A DNA stretch of 64,000 nucleotides from Neolentinus lepideus HHB14362 ss-1 (taxonomy: Eukaryota; Basidiomycota; Agaricomycetes; Gloeophyllales; Gloeophyllaceae): the NCBI GenBank assembly GCA_001632425.1, contig KV425551.1:916996-980995 (forward strand), read 5' to 3'. How positions within the stretch are numbered: the stretch's first letter is position 1; the number at the start of each line of letters is the position of its first letter. Of this stretch, positions 1 through 10,239 are shown one piece after another. The position numbers and the translations under genes were made by a program. A model generated the notes under the pieces. That model was given only the letters and a program-made list of their open reading frames with translations, searched no databases and was not told the DNA's origin.

Positions 1-180
1 GTTCAACGACGCCTGGAAGAGGAGTGTAGGGCTCGGGAGCGGTGCTTGGCGGTGGTTCCTATCATCTCGGTAAATATCACACATTCATTTGCTGTCAGTC
101 ATAGCGCTCACCTCTCGTGGTGGCGGTGGCTCTTTGAACCACTCATATCCAGTGTAATCAACGGGCATTCCATAATCCAT
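1..180 (-). CDS. hypothetical protein, N-terminal part (cut by window edge)
   Basis: The first two exons of a minus-strand gene that runs off the left edge. Exon 1 is 112-180 and encodes 23 residues starting MDYGMPVDYTGYEWF and ending in a proline run. It is followed by a 53-nt intron (59-111) with donor GTGAGC and acceptor TAG. Exon 2 (from 58 leftwards) continues in frame as a Pro-rich stretch ending PYTPLPGVVE. The start is the first ATG in a frame that stays coherent across the splice. I do not recognise the family. Only about 42 residues are visible, so no role can be assigned. Confidence 0.5.
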
Positions 181-412
181 GATATCGGCAACCTTGCCAT
201 GGGGGTTTACAGGCGACGGCATATTGATAATGAACTAATACGGAATAACACTAATGGCGAAGGCAGAAAGACAAGAGAGCAACGATTGTCGGATATTAAA
301 CCAGAAAGACAAGAGATTCTGAGAAGTTGCAGTGAAGTCAGTCGCGGCCCAATATATGGTACGTGAAGAACCGCTTACCAATGGATGATGCGGTGGATAT
401 ATGAGGGCCTAT

Positions 413-1663
413 TCAACTTGACCCAGGTGGCAGCACCGGCAATGGCAACGGGGATGCGGGGACGGTAGAGAGACGGTGAGTCCTCAATGGCAGTAGCCAA
501 CGAGGCGACGGAGGATCGGAATATACAGACTCGGGGCTTGGAGGAGCGTCTGCACTGATACAACGTGCACGGCTCGTAGGAGTGCTTATTCTCGGTGTAG
601 GATGATCGTCCTCAGACGCAAGTGGAGAAGAGGACGGAATGATATCAGCCGGAATAGATGGAGGGATGCTTGTCCGTGGTGCGCGATTTTCTTCCTCGGA
701 CTTGGATGGCGAGGACAAAGGGAGAATATCAACGGGTATGGTTGGTGGAGGCGTCGATGGGAGAGGCGTCGATGGCGAGGCCGTGGAAGGATCAGGATCG
801 GCTACAACAACAGAGGTGGCAGCGAGGCTTGAGCGTTTGGTACTCCTGGCGGCAGTGCTTCGCCGACGAAAGGATCGAGGGAGAGATGTCCGCGCCAAAG
901 CTCGGAAGCGATGCAAAGTACGATTCCCTGGCCTGGTATAATCAAACTCGGGAAGGCAACAGAGGATGTCTTTGGCTTCAACGTACACAAAATCTTCAGA
1001 TATCTTCCTCTTCCGGCCAAATTCACCGTGATCGGGTGACGACTGTGAACGGAAAGGATCCGGATCGAAGAATATAGATGTATCGTCCTCGACGGGAGAG
1101 ACCGCCTCAATGAACCTGGACTGTCTATTGGTGTCTTGGAAGCTGAGCGGACGAGGAAAGTTGATGATGCTCGGAAGATCGTCGAGCTCTTCGATCGCGG
1201 CTAGCCAAGGTCTGCGATCGTAAGGAATGTGGTGGTCGGAGGAGGGTGGTCGATGGGCCGACTTGGCCGAATGGCAAGATTTGGGGGTTGTGGGTCTCGC
1301 TGGAGAGGCGGGGGTTGCGGGGGACGTGTCCTCGGGTTTCACAAGGATTGGGTTTGGTGAATTGCTAGGGAGGTGGAAATCCTTGAGAGGAAGATCGCCT
1401 TCGTACTTGAGGTAGAGATCGTCGTAGGAGACAAGCTGGAAGTCGTCGGTCCACTCGACAGGCACTAGCGGCAGCTGAGGGGCCTGTTCTTGGCCTGGCG
1501 ATGGGGCTGCAGACTCGCGACTGCAGAAAGCGAGAAAGCGGGAGCTGCGAGAGGAGGGGTTTCGCTCGAGCTTCGGCTTGGCCGAGATGCGCAGCGAGCC
1601 ACGAAGGCTTCGGGCGAGTCTCGACGATAGATCTTTGTGTGAAGACGTGGTATCCCAAGGGCC
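413..1663 (-). CDS. hypothetical Pro/Ser-rich protein, 3' coding exon
   Basis: A long open frame of about 416 codons ending in TGA at 413-415. It is bounded upstream by an in-frame TAG at 1664-1666 that could itself be part of a splice acceptor (TACTAG). The frame contains no ATG at all, so the start codon must lie in an upstream exon that I could not place. The product is rich in Ser, Pro and Thr, with an acidic/aromatic segment (VEWTDDFQLVSYDDLYLKYE) and repeated blocks of the type SIPADIIPSSSP. No domain is recognised and it is probably mostly disordered. A TATA-like CTTATATT lies at 1718-1725 on the same strand. The coding call rests on frame length alone. Confidence 0.45.
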   Translation of the reverse strand, partial: GPWDTTSSHKDLSSRLARSLRGSLRISAKPKLERNPSSRSSRFLAFCSRESAAPSPGQEQAPQLPLVPVEWTDDFQLVSYDDLYLKYEGDLPLKDFHLPSNSPNPILVKPEDTSPATPASPARPTTPKSCHSAKSAHRPPSSDHHIPYDRRPWLAAIEELDDLPSIINFPRPLSFQDTNRQSRFIEAVSPVEDDTSIFFDPDPFRSQSSPDHGEFGRKRKISEDFVYVEAKDILCCLPEFDYTRPGNRTLHRFRALARTSLPRSFRRRSTAARSTKRSSLAATSVVVADPDPSTASPSTPLPSTPPPTIPVDILPLSSPSKSEEENRAPRTSIPPSIPADIIPSSSPLASEDDHPTPRISTPTSRARCISADAPPSPESVYSDPPSPRWLLPLRTHRLSTVPASPLPLPVLPPGSS

Positions 1664-2269
1664 CTAGTATCGCGGACCTTTGGGGGAAGCAGAGGGCGAG
1701 GGGGTGCAATATAAGGGATGCAATGTGGCTTGATGCACACCTCCTCGGCGTGAAGGGTGCGTGGATGGCAGGAAATACTGTATTGGGGTTGTACGTATCG
1801 CAGTCAATTGCAAGAAGCATAATGCCGTCCAGGACCCTCCTTATATGGCCGCGTGTTTTCTCAGAAAAATAGACTGCCCAGGTATGCCTCGAGGCTTGCC
1901 AGAACGGTTCCCATTCAACTGTCGAGAACGGACATTGGTTAGCACCTTCCGACGGCGGACTCCTTCCGTTGCCACACATGCAAGTCTCCAGCCCAACTTA
2001 ACTTAAACCCTGTCCGATATACATAACCATGATGTACCTGCGTCTTCCTGTCTCTCGTACTTTTTACATGTGCCTCCAAACATTATTGTTCAGCCCAACT
2101 CCAGACCGCAAATCTCTCCGGGTCCGTTGTTGTGATAAAGGACACTGAGTAAACCGAGCGTACAGAGTAGATTCAGAGCAATCCAAAAGGGATAAGATAC
2201 GCAAGCCATGATTACAGACGCCACAACGAGCTTCCACTTCCCCGCATCTCCATGGAAATGGAGGGCAGC
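1664..2269. other. intergenic stretch with in-frame extension of the upstream gene
   Basis: No separate gene was found. Reading past the TAA at 2270-2272 of the neighbouring nitrilase-like gene, the same minus frame stays open for about 60 codons to a TGA at 2090-2092 and includes a hydrophobic run (VVASVIMACVSYPFWIALNL) that would suit a membrane helix. The 5' exon of the 413-1663 gene and a TATA-like sequence at 1718-1725 probably also lie here. Confidence 0.4.
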
Positions 2270-3998
2270 TTACCCTAGTAAAGGCCCTGCCTCCTCATTG
2301 ACCCGACGTGCCTTCCGCCAAGTCGACAGAACACCCCCAGCCCAGATCACGCCCTGGAAGGCCCACATGATCATTAAACCCACGCTCTCTCCGCCATCCA
2401 TGAAGATAGTCTTCCTGTCATCGAACGGATACTGAATACCAATCGTCCGCGTCCATGAGCCCGGCCCGGCCTTCATCATCTCGTTGACACCGCGACCCAC
2501 GATGCCACTCACGCCGCCCTCACCTCCATCGCACCAAAGGACCATGCTGTCAATTTCAGCTGCCCGGGCTTTGGCCTGCTCGAACATGCTGAGGCCCACG
2601 GATATATCCCAAGTACGGGCAGGCGCGAGAATCAAGGCTGGCTTGGACGGCAGAGAATCGAAGGCGTATGGGTCAGTGAAGTCCAAGCAGATAGATGCAG
2701 TGACCGGGATGGGTCGCGTTTCATTACCCCACTCGGATCTAGTGAAACCTTTCGGCATCGTCAAAGGCAGCGTGAATATAGTGGGAGGGTCGGTGGACGG
2801 GCTCAGAGAAAACGACTCCGCAACTGTATAATGATACTCTGGTGAGATACCTGCATATAAGAATATTGTCAGGCTACTTGCCTGGTACAAGGTGGCGTTT
2901 GTAGTACTCCATGACAGGCCCATGTTTGTCCACCAGTACAAACCCATTTCGTCGTTCCGTCTTTGATCCATTAGAAGGTAAGACTTCCTCAAAGCTCATT
3001 CCGACAAAGTGATTTGTGAACGCGACATCCTTGCGAACCCTCTCGATGGCCGCTGCTTTGGCATCGAAGCTATCAAACCGCACAGCTCCCTCAGGCCAAA
3101 GCAGAACTTTGGCTTGGTTGAGGCGTCTCGACTCCTGGATGAAGTCATCCAGCAATGGAGGACCATTCTTCAGTCTTTGGAAAGGGGGAAGGACACATGC
3201 AACGGTAAGCGGAGTGGTGCCTTTCGAGTACGGAGGAAGCGGAAGCGTAGAGGACACGTAATGCGGGATTGTGACGGTCAGCAGCAACCCAAAGAGGGCC
3301 AAAACATAATAAGATCTGGGTGTTGGAGATTTGGCTTTGGGAGCTGGCACCCCAGGCAGATCAGGGATGATGATAGAGTCAGCATCGTCCCCGTTCAGCC
3401 GAGCTGGGGCAGACCCAATAAACCAATCTCCAACCACCTCTGTAATCACGACTGAGCATGCGGCGGTCAGCCAGTCGATGGCAGGAACGCCAAACCAGCG
3501 TGTGATCCAAATATCAGGAGGCAGTCCGCGAACCGGACTCCACGTAGCTAACCGCCCGACGGGACTGATACGGGCAATGACCACCCATACTGAGGCCCAT
3601 AGGGCGGGGAACAACGTGATCTGAGACCACTGCGATTTCATCTTTGCGCATGCTTTGATATCAATGAAGATCGCAGTCAGAACAATGAGAGATGCCGTTG
3701 CAGCACATAGGGTCAGGAATATAATCGAGGTTGACGGTGTCGACAGGGCAGTCAAAGCAGGGCCGATGTGTGAAAGGGTGACTGCAGAGGTGAGTGCTAG
3801 CCAGAGATTCCGAAAGTTCACGAAGGCATTGTTGCGATGCGCAATTATACGTCCATAGAGCTGCAAGGACGATAGCAAGAGCACCAGCGGGAAAAACGAT
3901 GGTCTTGGAGCCACCGCGAGCAAGCACAGTACAAAAGACACCCCTACAAAGGAGATGGACGGGTGCGATATGAATACTGTTTCCTTGAGATTGGTCAT
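2270..3998 (-). CDS. membrane-bound carbon-nitrogen hydrolase, Lnt-like N-acyltransferase
   Basis: A protein with several hydrophobic helices in the first 250 residues followed by a nitrilase-superfamily domain, the architecture of bacterial apolipoprotein N-acyltransferase (Lnt) and its fungal homologues. The three catalytic residues of the family are visible: Glu in LLWPEGAVRF, Lys in YYKRHLVPG and Cys in SICLDF. The substrate in fungi is unknown; a membrane amidase or acyltransferase role is inferred. ATG is at 3996-3998 and the stop is TAA at 2270. The two coding blocks are joined by a short intron near 2842-2885, just after the catalytic Lys. The only donor that keeps frame and motif is CCAG|GCAAGT, a GC donor, giving 31 or 43 nt depending on the acceptor (GCAG or CCAG). 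The exact junction is therefore uncertain. Confidence 0.75.
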
Positions 3999-4745
3999 CC
4001 TGGATGCTGGCAGACTTGTAGGAGATACAGAAAGATGTCACGTCCCTTAGACTGTATAAAAGCAGTTTTCGCAGCACAGCAAGCCAAATAAACAGAACCC
4101 TGCATAGCACACTACTATTAGAGGTCCACAGACGTCCACAGCATGATCTCGGTCTTGTCTCGGTGCGGAGAAGACACACCGTGGGACTTTCAGAAGCAAG
4201 CAGGCAATTTCTTAAATTTGTAGCTCTTCATGATATTAATGCTTGGTCTCGCTTGAAAGGCACTGCGTTTGCTAATACCATGAGTAACTCACTGTTGCAG
4301 TCTTCCGTACGGCCTGCGAGGCGTGCCAGCAACATCTGAGCGCCTGGCCCACGAGTCCGGGCTTTTGACCGAAACCCCCGACCTATGGCCGACACGGATA
4401 CCAAACTTTACTGCACTCTCATGATTCATCAGCTGCCTGCGGGTCAGGGATGGTGCCTATCGCGCTATGGAGGCTAAATATTAACGGATGCATGTATGCC
4501 TTTGCGTCACGAAATCTGGCATCGGCGTGCGACCTCCGTTACCTCTCGATATATCCTTTGCCACTGTTGGACCTCGAAGCTTTATTAATGCTGTTCTCGA
4601 AAGCTACATACCTCGTCTGGCGAGCCCGAGAATTTGGCGTCCTGATTGCGTCCGTCAGATTCATCAACTTCTCTGCTAAATCACTGGTATTTTAGTCGGC
4701 GCACAGTTGACTGCGTGCCTAACCTTCTTTCCTCCTGCCACTATC
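3999..4745. promoter_or_regulatory. divergent intergenic region, 0.75 kb
   Basis: Lies between the divergently transcribed Lnt-like gene and the first acyl-CoA ligase, so it must carry both promoters. A weak TATA-like TCGATATATCC occurs near 4547-4557. Open frames here are short and incoherent. I see no other gene, RNA or repeat. Confidence 0.3.
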
Positions 4746-7317
4746 ATGACAGAGTTCGTGTCCTCGGAGGGTCCTCTCCCCCACATCCCAGATGACTTGA
4801 GTATTCCTCAGTTTATTCTAGATTCGAGCCATCCCGCCCGACAAATGCATAATGAGAATCAGCCTTGGCTCATTGAAGATGGCTCTGGAAAGACTGTGGG
4901 TCTCAAAGAGGTGAGGTGTCTGCGGCCGATGTCCGCCTGAGAATATCGAATTGATATCACTACTTGCTTGACTAGATCCGTCCGAAAGTTGACGCCCTAG
5001 CAAACGCATTGAACAGCTCTTACCATGTAGGCGAAGATACCGTCGGTACGCCTCATGATATACATTACTATGAGGGTTTAACTTTCTGGTGTAAATAGTC
5101 TGTATATTTGCTCCGAACCACATTGGTAAATTCGGTTTGCAGCCATACCTGGAGTGCGCTAAGTGGTCCGTATAGATACACCAATTCTGATATGGGCCGT
5201 ACACCGCCTGGGCGGAATCATCACGTACGATCATTCTAGACGATCGAGCCAAACTCAACTAACAAACATATACCGATGTTATCAGGGCTGCAAATCCGAT
5301 GTATTCTTCAGAAGAACTCACACACCAAGTCAATACCGCTGGAAGTAAACTCCTCATTGCTCACTCTACTCTGTTGAAGACAGCACTTGTTACTGCCGGG
5401 GAGGCAGGAATTCCTCCGGAACGAGTGATTCTCCTGGACGTTCCGTCACACCCTCAGCACAGGACAGTAGCTGACCTGGAGAAGGAGGGCTTGAACTCGA
5501 AGACGAGGTATACTGAAAGGCGATTCAAGTCAGGTGAAGGAAAGACGAAGCTTGCTTTCTTCAGCTTCTCAAGTGGAACGACCGGTAAAGCGAAGGTTTG
5601 CATCTTGTTACATCACCTCGGAGCCAAGGGTTAATGATTCTCTTCCTGCTCAGGCTGTTATGGTCTCACACTACACTCTTATCGCGAACGTGATCCAGAT
5701 GGCCGCTATGTATCGAGGCTTTGACCCTAATGTCCGCTGGGAGGATAAATATTATCGAACTGGAGACGTTACGACTGGTAGTACGTGTCCGGCCACTGCT
5801 TTGCAGCAAAACAGTACTGAATCTCTGGCGTAGTATTGCCGCTATACCGTAAGTGCGAAATCGGTGCATACGATGGGAACTAATCCCACTGTCAATGCAG
5901 ATATCTATGGACTGGTTCTAAACGTAAGACGCTCTTAATTGTTATAGCGAACACTACTAATTTTCCGAACACAGCTCCATTTCCAGCTATTTTCCGGCGT
6001 GAGCTTGATGCTTCGGGTTACCTGCACAGCAGAGCTGACTGCTCCTGCAGGGCTCTTACGTAGTCATACCTAAATTCAATTTTGTCGAGATGCTGAACAG
6101 TATTGTACGATTCCGCATAACACATCTCATGTAAGTCTCCATTCATTGTTCCATCTGGGCGCGTATTAACCGAGTTGACGTTGTTCAGCCTTGTTCCTCC
6201 CATGCTGCTTTTATTGTGCAAGGTACGCTGGCTCTAATCATCAGCCAGAGTCGCACGCGTTTTACTCGAATACAGCATCCGATCGTGAAGAAGTATGACC
6301 TGAGCCATGTCCGAGTGATCATGAGCGGAGCGGCGCCACTATCACAAGAAGTAATTGAGCAGCTGGCTGCGGTCTTTCCGAATCGTGTGATCGGTCAAGG
6401 CTATGGTGATTATACTAACAGATGCCAATCTTAAAAGAGCTGTTCAATTGAACTTTTCACTATGAAGGTTTGACGGAAACAGCAACGGCTCTATGCACCC
6501 TACCAAGGACCCAGAAGGTCGGGTTCTCAGGTGCGGCCGGGCGGCTCGTTCCTGGCACCGTCGTTCGCCTCCTCAAGCCGGACGGCTCCTTAGCGAAAGC
6601 GGGAGAAAGAGGTGAGCTGATGGCCTGCGGGCCACAAATCACGTTAGGTTATTACAAGGACGACAAAGCGTGCGTGCACCAATATATTTCATGATATACG
6701 GGTCTAACAATGTAAATAACAGAACGAAAGAGACCTTCTTGCAGATTGACGGCAAGCGCTGGGTACGGACTGGCGACGAAGTGCTCATCAAGGAGAACGG
6801 AGACTTGTTCGTGGTTGATCGCATCAAGGTAGGCTTGCTATATTATCCGCAAAAGATGACCTATCAGTGTGACGTGCCTTTCAGGAACTGATCAAAGTTC
6901 GCGGTTTTCAAGTTGCCCCGGCAGAGCTTGAAGGCCATCTATTAGGCCACCCCGATGTCGCCGACGTGTGCGTCGTGGGCGTACTGGACGAATACAGCGG
7001 CGAGGTACCTCTCGCATATGTTGTCCTCCAACCGCAATCTGCGCAGCGTATCAAAGAGGACCCTGCGGCGGCGGAGAACATCAAGGCCGCTATCAAAAAG
7101 GTACATCATTGTTTCAAATTCATGAATAGCTGATGAATTGATCATGGTATTGTAACAGTATGTGGCGGACAACAAGTCCAACTACAAACAGTTAGCTGGC
7201 GGCGTCGAGTTCATAGACCAAATACCCAAGAATCCTAGCGGCAAATTATTGAGAAAGAATTTGCGGGCCAAGGCGAGGTCAGAAAGGGAAGTGAAAAAGC
7301 TTAAGCCGAAGCTGTAG
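4746..7317 (+). CDS. AMP-dependent acyl-CoA ligase, 4-coumarate-CoA ligase-like (copy 1)
   Basis: A 577-residue adenylate-forming enzyme that activates a carboxylic acid as acyl-AMP and transfers it to CoA. Sixteen exons: 4746-4910, 4976-5045, 5099-5125, 5176-5224, 5286-5595, 5654-5777, 5834-5848, 5901-5923, 5975-5998, 6051-6130, 6189-6222, 6276-6405, 6468-6669, 6723-6828, 6885-7100, 7159-7317. Family motifs in order: WAVHRLGGI, the AMP/phosphate loop [37 protein letters not shown] and the C-terminal lysine loop [11 protein letters not shown]. The Arg usually seen after the phosphate loop (GRPK) is Ala here (GKAK). The C-terminus is KPKL, a poor match to a peroxisomal PTS1. It converges with MED7, 134 bp away. 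The substrate cannot be read from the sequence: a phenylpropanoid or medium/long-chain acid are both possible. It is paralogous to the gene at 11920. Confidence 0.9.
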
Positions 7318-7451
7318 AGAACCCGTGTACTCGTGCTGGATTGCAAAGTTGTTATTCAAATCAAGAATATGTTTAATGGTCGAGTTCCTATAATAAATAC
7401 AAATTGCAGAGTCTGATTGGAACACTTACGGAACGAAGAGAACACCGCGAC

Positions 7452-8503
7452 TTATCCGATCTCTTCAGCCCAACGTAACACATCTTCCACCGTAACTTCA
7501 TTCGTGGTCTCGGACGTCTACACGCATCATGAGGACAACGAAAGTCGGTGAAGATGTTCAAACATTACCGCAGTCACATCGGACATCTGTGTATCCGTTC
7601 CCATGAGGGGAGAAGTCGTAGGCCGGACAGAATTATTCAGTTCGGCCAATTTGGCTTCCAGCTCGCTGCATTTTCTAGGCTCGACGTCAGTCGCTGCTGA
7701 TCAGCTCTCATACGTCGAACGCACTCGTGTAACGCTTGCGTCTCCTGCCTGCGCAGCTCCAACTGCCGTTGCATCATAAGTTCCAGACTCGCGCGGGCCT
7801 ACATCACACAGCCTGAGAGCCTTGCCAGGATCACAGGGCGGAAATGTAAACTGACCTGGACCGGTCTGAGATCATTCGCTGCGGCCATGATATTTTGAGC
7901 AAGAATATTAAGCCACTCCACGTGTCTGTGCCATTCGGGAGGTTCGTTCGAAGTTGGTGGGGGTGGGGGCACGAGCAAGGCAGATAGCAGATTGGAGTAT
8001 GTGACGAGCATAGAGCGGGTGATGGCCAACAACGCCGGTCGACGGTCTTCATTGACGGTGTTTGGTCAAACCAAAGGCTATTCGGAATGTGGATCGGACA
8101 GAACATACCAACGCTTGGATCGGCAGGATACAACTGATGGCCACCCAGTTCTGCTAGAGACGGTATCGTTTCCTTGACCTACTAATACCATCCCTATTTG
8201 AACCCTGCACTCAACAACGACATTAACACACTGATTACGCACGAACCAAGTATCCCCGAAGACAGTATACGACCCCTCATCCAAGATCCAATCTACGCGC
8301 GGCTTTTCTAGTTCGGCGAGAGGCCACTCCGGGACATCGTTCTGGTCTACGAGTACTTCATTCTGGTTTACTTGCGACAAGTCCTCGGCCATGGCGCGCT
8401 CCTTTAATAGGCTCAGGAGTTTCAGGTTGTGGTTAGTGTAGCGAGTGTAGTGAGAGGGCGGTGAGGGGAAGGGATTTCGGAGCTCTGCCTCTTCATCATC
8501 CAT
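7452..8503 (-). CDS. MED7: Mediator complex subunit 7
   Basis: A 252-residue subunit of the middle module of Mediator, the nuclear coactivator that bridges transcription factors and RNA polymerase II. Six exons on the minus strand: 8243-8503, 8109-8178, 7856-8046, 7725-7798, 7569-7665, 7452-7517. Recognition rests on the conserved N-terminus (MDDEEAELRNPFPSPPSHYT), the segments VPEWPLAELEKPRVDWI and ELGGHQLYPADPSVDRRP, and the helical stretch NIMAAANDLRPVQARASLEL. These match fungal MED7 as I remember it. Length is typical. The start is the first ATG of the conserved block. Its promoter is the 179-bp divergent gap shared with the BCL7-like gene. No odd features. Confidence 0.92.
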
Positions 8504-8682
8504 GGTTAATGTAAGGGGTCGTCGCGCTCGGACTAGACGTGTAGAAAGTTGCCTGTGAGTCGGGAATATTACCGACGCGAGTCGGTGTAGGTTGGTGTCA
8601 CATGCGCGTGTGTGACAGGCAGTCACAGCTCTTGCGAAGTTCCTGCGATCCTACATATTCACCTGTGTATCATCAACAAAAC

Positions 8683-9399
8683 ATGGCGACTAGAAGAAGA
8701 ATTGGCGTGAGCATTGCGACGTCTGAGGCTGCCAGGCGGCAGCTTATGGCCCCGGTACCCTGCTGGGAGAGGGTTTGGGTGAAGCCAGACAGCACACCAG
8801 CAGGTTCAACCCTGAAGGTGTACAAGTGGATCAAGACCGAGAAAAAGCAGGTCTGTATTTCCCCTCACATACATTTCGTCTTGTTTGCGTCCCTCTCATT
8901 ATATACGCAGCAATTCAGCGACGAAGAAAGCGAAGTTGATGCACCACTGGCACCCTTACCGGATGAGCCAGAAGTCGTGGAGGGAGATGAGGAAGGAGAG
9001 CAGGAGGACGCCGCGCCGGCGCCCTCTGTAGCACCGGAGGCTCCGCCAGCAGAAGCGACAGAGACCGCAGCACCACAGGGCCCGGTAGCAGGACAGTCGC
9101 CTAAAGTAGAAGCGAACATACTATCTCTCGAGCCTGCGACGGCGCCGGCTGAAGATGCCAACGACGCCCTTGATGATTCCCTCAAGCCGCTGGACAGCAA
9201 TATTGATACCTCAGTCGATATGTCTGACGCGATGAATGCAGAGAATATGGAAGGACTGGACTTGTCCCAGCTCCCTCCAGACGGGACGTCATTCGAAGAC
9301 GCACAGGACTTGACACAGTTGCAAGAAGCAGACGTATTACTCGGCGGGTCGATGATGGACCAATCCGATGATCCTTTTAGCGAGCAGATACAATCTTAG
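8683..9399 (+). CDS. BCL7-like N-terminal domain protein (putative)
   Basis: A 218-residue protein from two exons (8683-8850, 8911-9399) separated by a 60-nt in-frame intron. The first 55 residues are basic and Trp-rich (PVPCWERVWVKP, then STLKVYKWIKTEKKQ). This resembles the BCL7 N-terminal pattern, a Trp-containing block followed by a KW motif. BCL7 proteins are SWI/SNF accessory subunits in animals. The remaining 160 residues are acidic and low-complexity (Asp, Glu, Pro, Ala), probably disordered. The splice falls at KKQ|QFSDEE. The family call is from motif memory only, so it could be another small nuclear acidic protein. It is divergent from MED7. Confidence 0.55.
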   Translation: MATRRRIGVSIATSEAARRQLMAPVPCWERVWVKPDSTPAGSTLKVYKWIKTEKKQVCISPHIHFVLFASLSLYTQQFSDEESEVDAPLAPLPDEPEVVEGDEEGEQEDAAPAPSVAPEAPPAEATETAAPQGPVAGQSPKVEANILSLEPATAPAEDANDALDDSLKPLDSNIDTSVDMSDAMNAENMEGLDLSQLPPDGTSFEDAQDLTQLQEADVLLGGSMMDQSDDPFSEQIQS

Positions 9400-9629
9400 C
9401 TCGCATTTTGTCGGCGTCCGAGCGTCTCCACATTTGTTATAGGGCCGGTTATACTCTTATTTGCGGGTGAGTCTTGCGCTCCAATCCATCGTATCGTATC
9501 TGTATAACACGCAGTCCGATATGATAGAAGCATGTAATATTACAGACAAAATCCGTCCTGCTTCCTCCCAATGCATTACTCACTGCAATCCAAGTGCCCC
9601 ATCAAGAATCAAGTACACATTGAACGCGT

Positions 9630-9904
9630 TCAGCACTTGCATTGACCGGGCTGGCATTGGCAGCTAGCAGACAGAGATGAGTGAGGTGGCGATGGTGTAT
9701 GGGGGCGGCAACTTACCTGGCGCCGCAGCCGCACTTGTCGGAGCCGCAACCTTGAGGCTGGCTCTGGTTCTTTGGGGGCTCTCCGCAGGCGCAGTTGGGC
9801 CAGGAGCAGTCGCTGGTGGTGGTCTGGCACTTGACGTCTCCGGGCTACAAAATGAACGCGTCAGGGGTCATCGACAACGGGGGCAACAGCGTTGAACGTA
9901 CCAT
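9630..9904 (-). CDS. metallothionein, 54 residues
   Basis: A small Cys-rich metal-binding protein, expected to buffer Cu, Zn or Cd in the cytosol. Exons on the minus strand: 9902-9904 (only the ATG), 9717-9844 and 9630-9663. The introns of 57 nt and 53 nt have GTACGT and GTAAGT donors. The product has 11 Cys in 54 residues, with clustered motifs CACGE, CGSDKCGCGASCQCQ and a terminal CKC. Aromatics are nearly absent (one Trp). The pattern, length and absence of His match fungal metallothioneins. It lies tail to tail with the BCL7-like gene and is easily missed because each exon is too short for an ORF caller. A TATA-like box lies 75-86 bp upstream and GATA-type repeats about 170-220 bp upstream. 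Confidence 0.85.
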
Positions 9905-9978
9905 TCTGACTGTGGTTGTAGGAGGAAGTGGTAGTGGAGTAGTGGTGGTTCTGGAGAAATCTGGGTTGCGCTGGGCCC

Positions 9979-9988
9979 CCTTTTATGC
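9979..9988 (-). promoter_or_regulatory. TATA-like box of the metallothionein gene
   Basis: On the minus strand the sequence reads CGCATAAAAGG, a good TATAAA-like element 75-86 bp before the start codon. That leaves room for a short 5' UTR. Inducible metallothionein genes usually have TATA boxes; assignment to this gene is by position. Confidence 0.5.
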
Positions 9989-10073
9989 GTTTTCGGCGGG
10001 GTCTGGTGGTCGGCCGGTTGCATGCCAGATCGCGTATTTCACACGGGCCGATCGGGGGGTGGCTGTTGCGATG

Positions 10074-10123
10074 GATAAGATAACAGCTCTGATTGGTCGA
10101 GGCTCCGGAGGCTGATAAGATAA
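10074..10123. promoter_or_regulatory. paired GATAAGATAA motifs upstream of metallothionein
   Basis: Two identical 10-bp copies of GATAAGATAA lie at 10074-10083 and 10114-10123, exactly 40 bp apart. An inverted CCAAT box (GATTGG, 10091-10096) lies between them. Each copy holds two overlapping GATA-factor sites. They sit 170-220 bp upstream of the metallothionein start. Fungal GATA factors govern nitrogen and iron responses; binding here is inferred. Confidence 0.45.
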
Positions 10124-10239
10124 TCTTGTTGACTTGACGCAGGTCCGCCAGCTGCAGGGGGCATCCACCGTCTTTGTCGACGTCCCTCCCGTTTCCTGCT
10201 AGCTCCATCAGCCCCGTGTTCACCAGCTGCAATCATTCG

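Noticed and set aside
1365..1979. 204-codon minus-strand frame with an ATG at 1977-1979
   Set aside because: It overlaps the longer 413-1663 frame in another phase, has no motifs and reads like out-of-frame GC-rich sequence. It may contain the missing 5' exon region but not as one protein.
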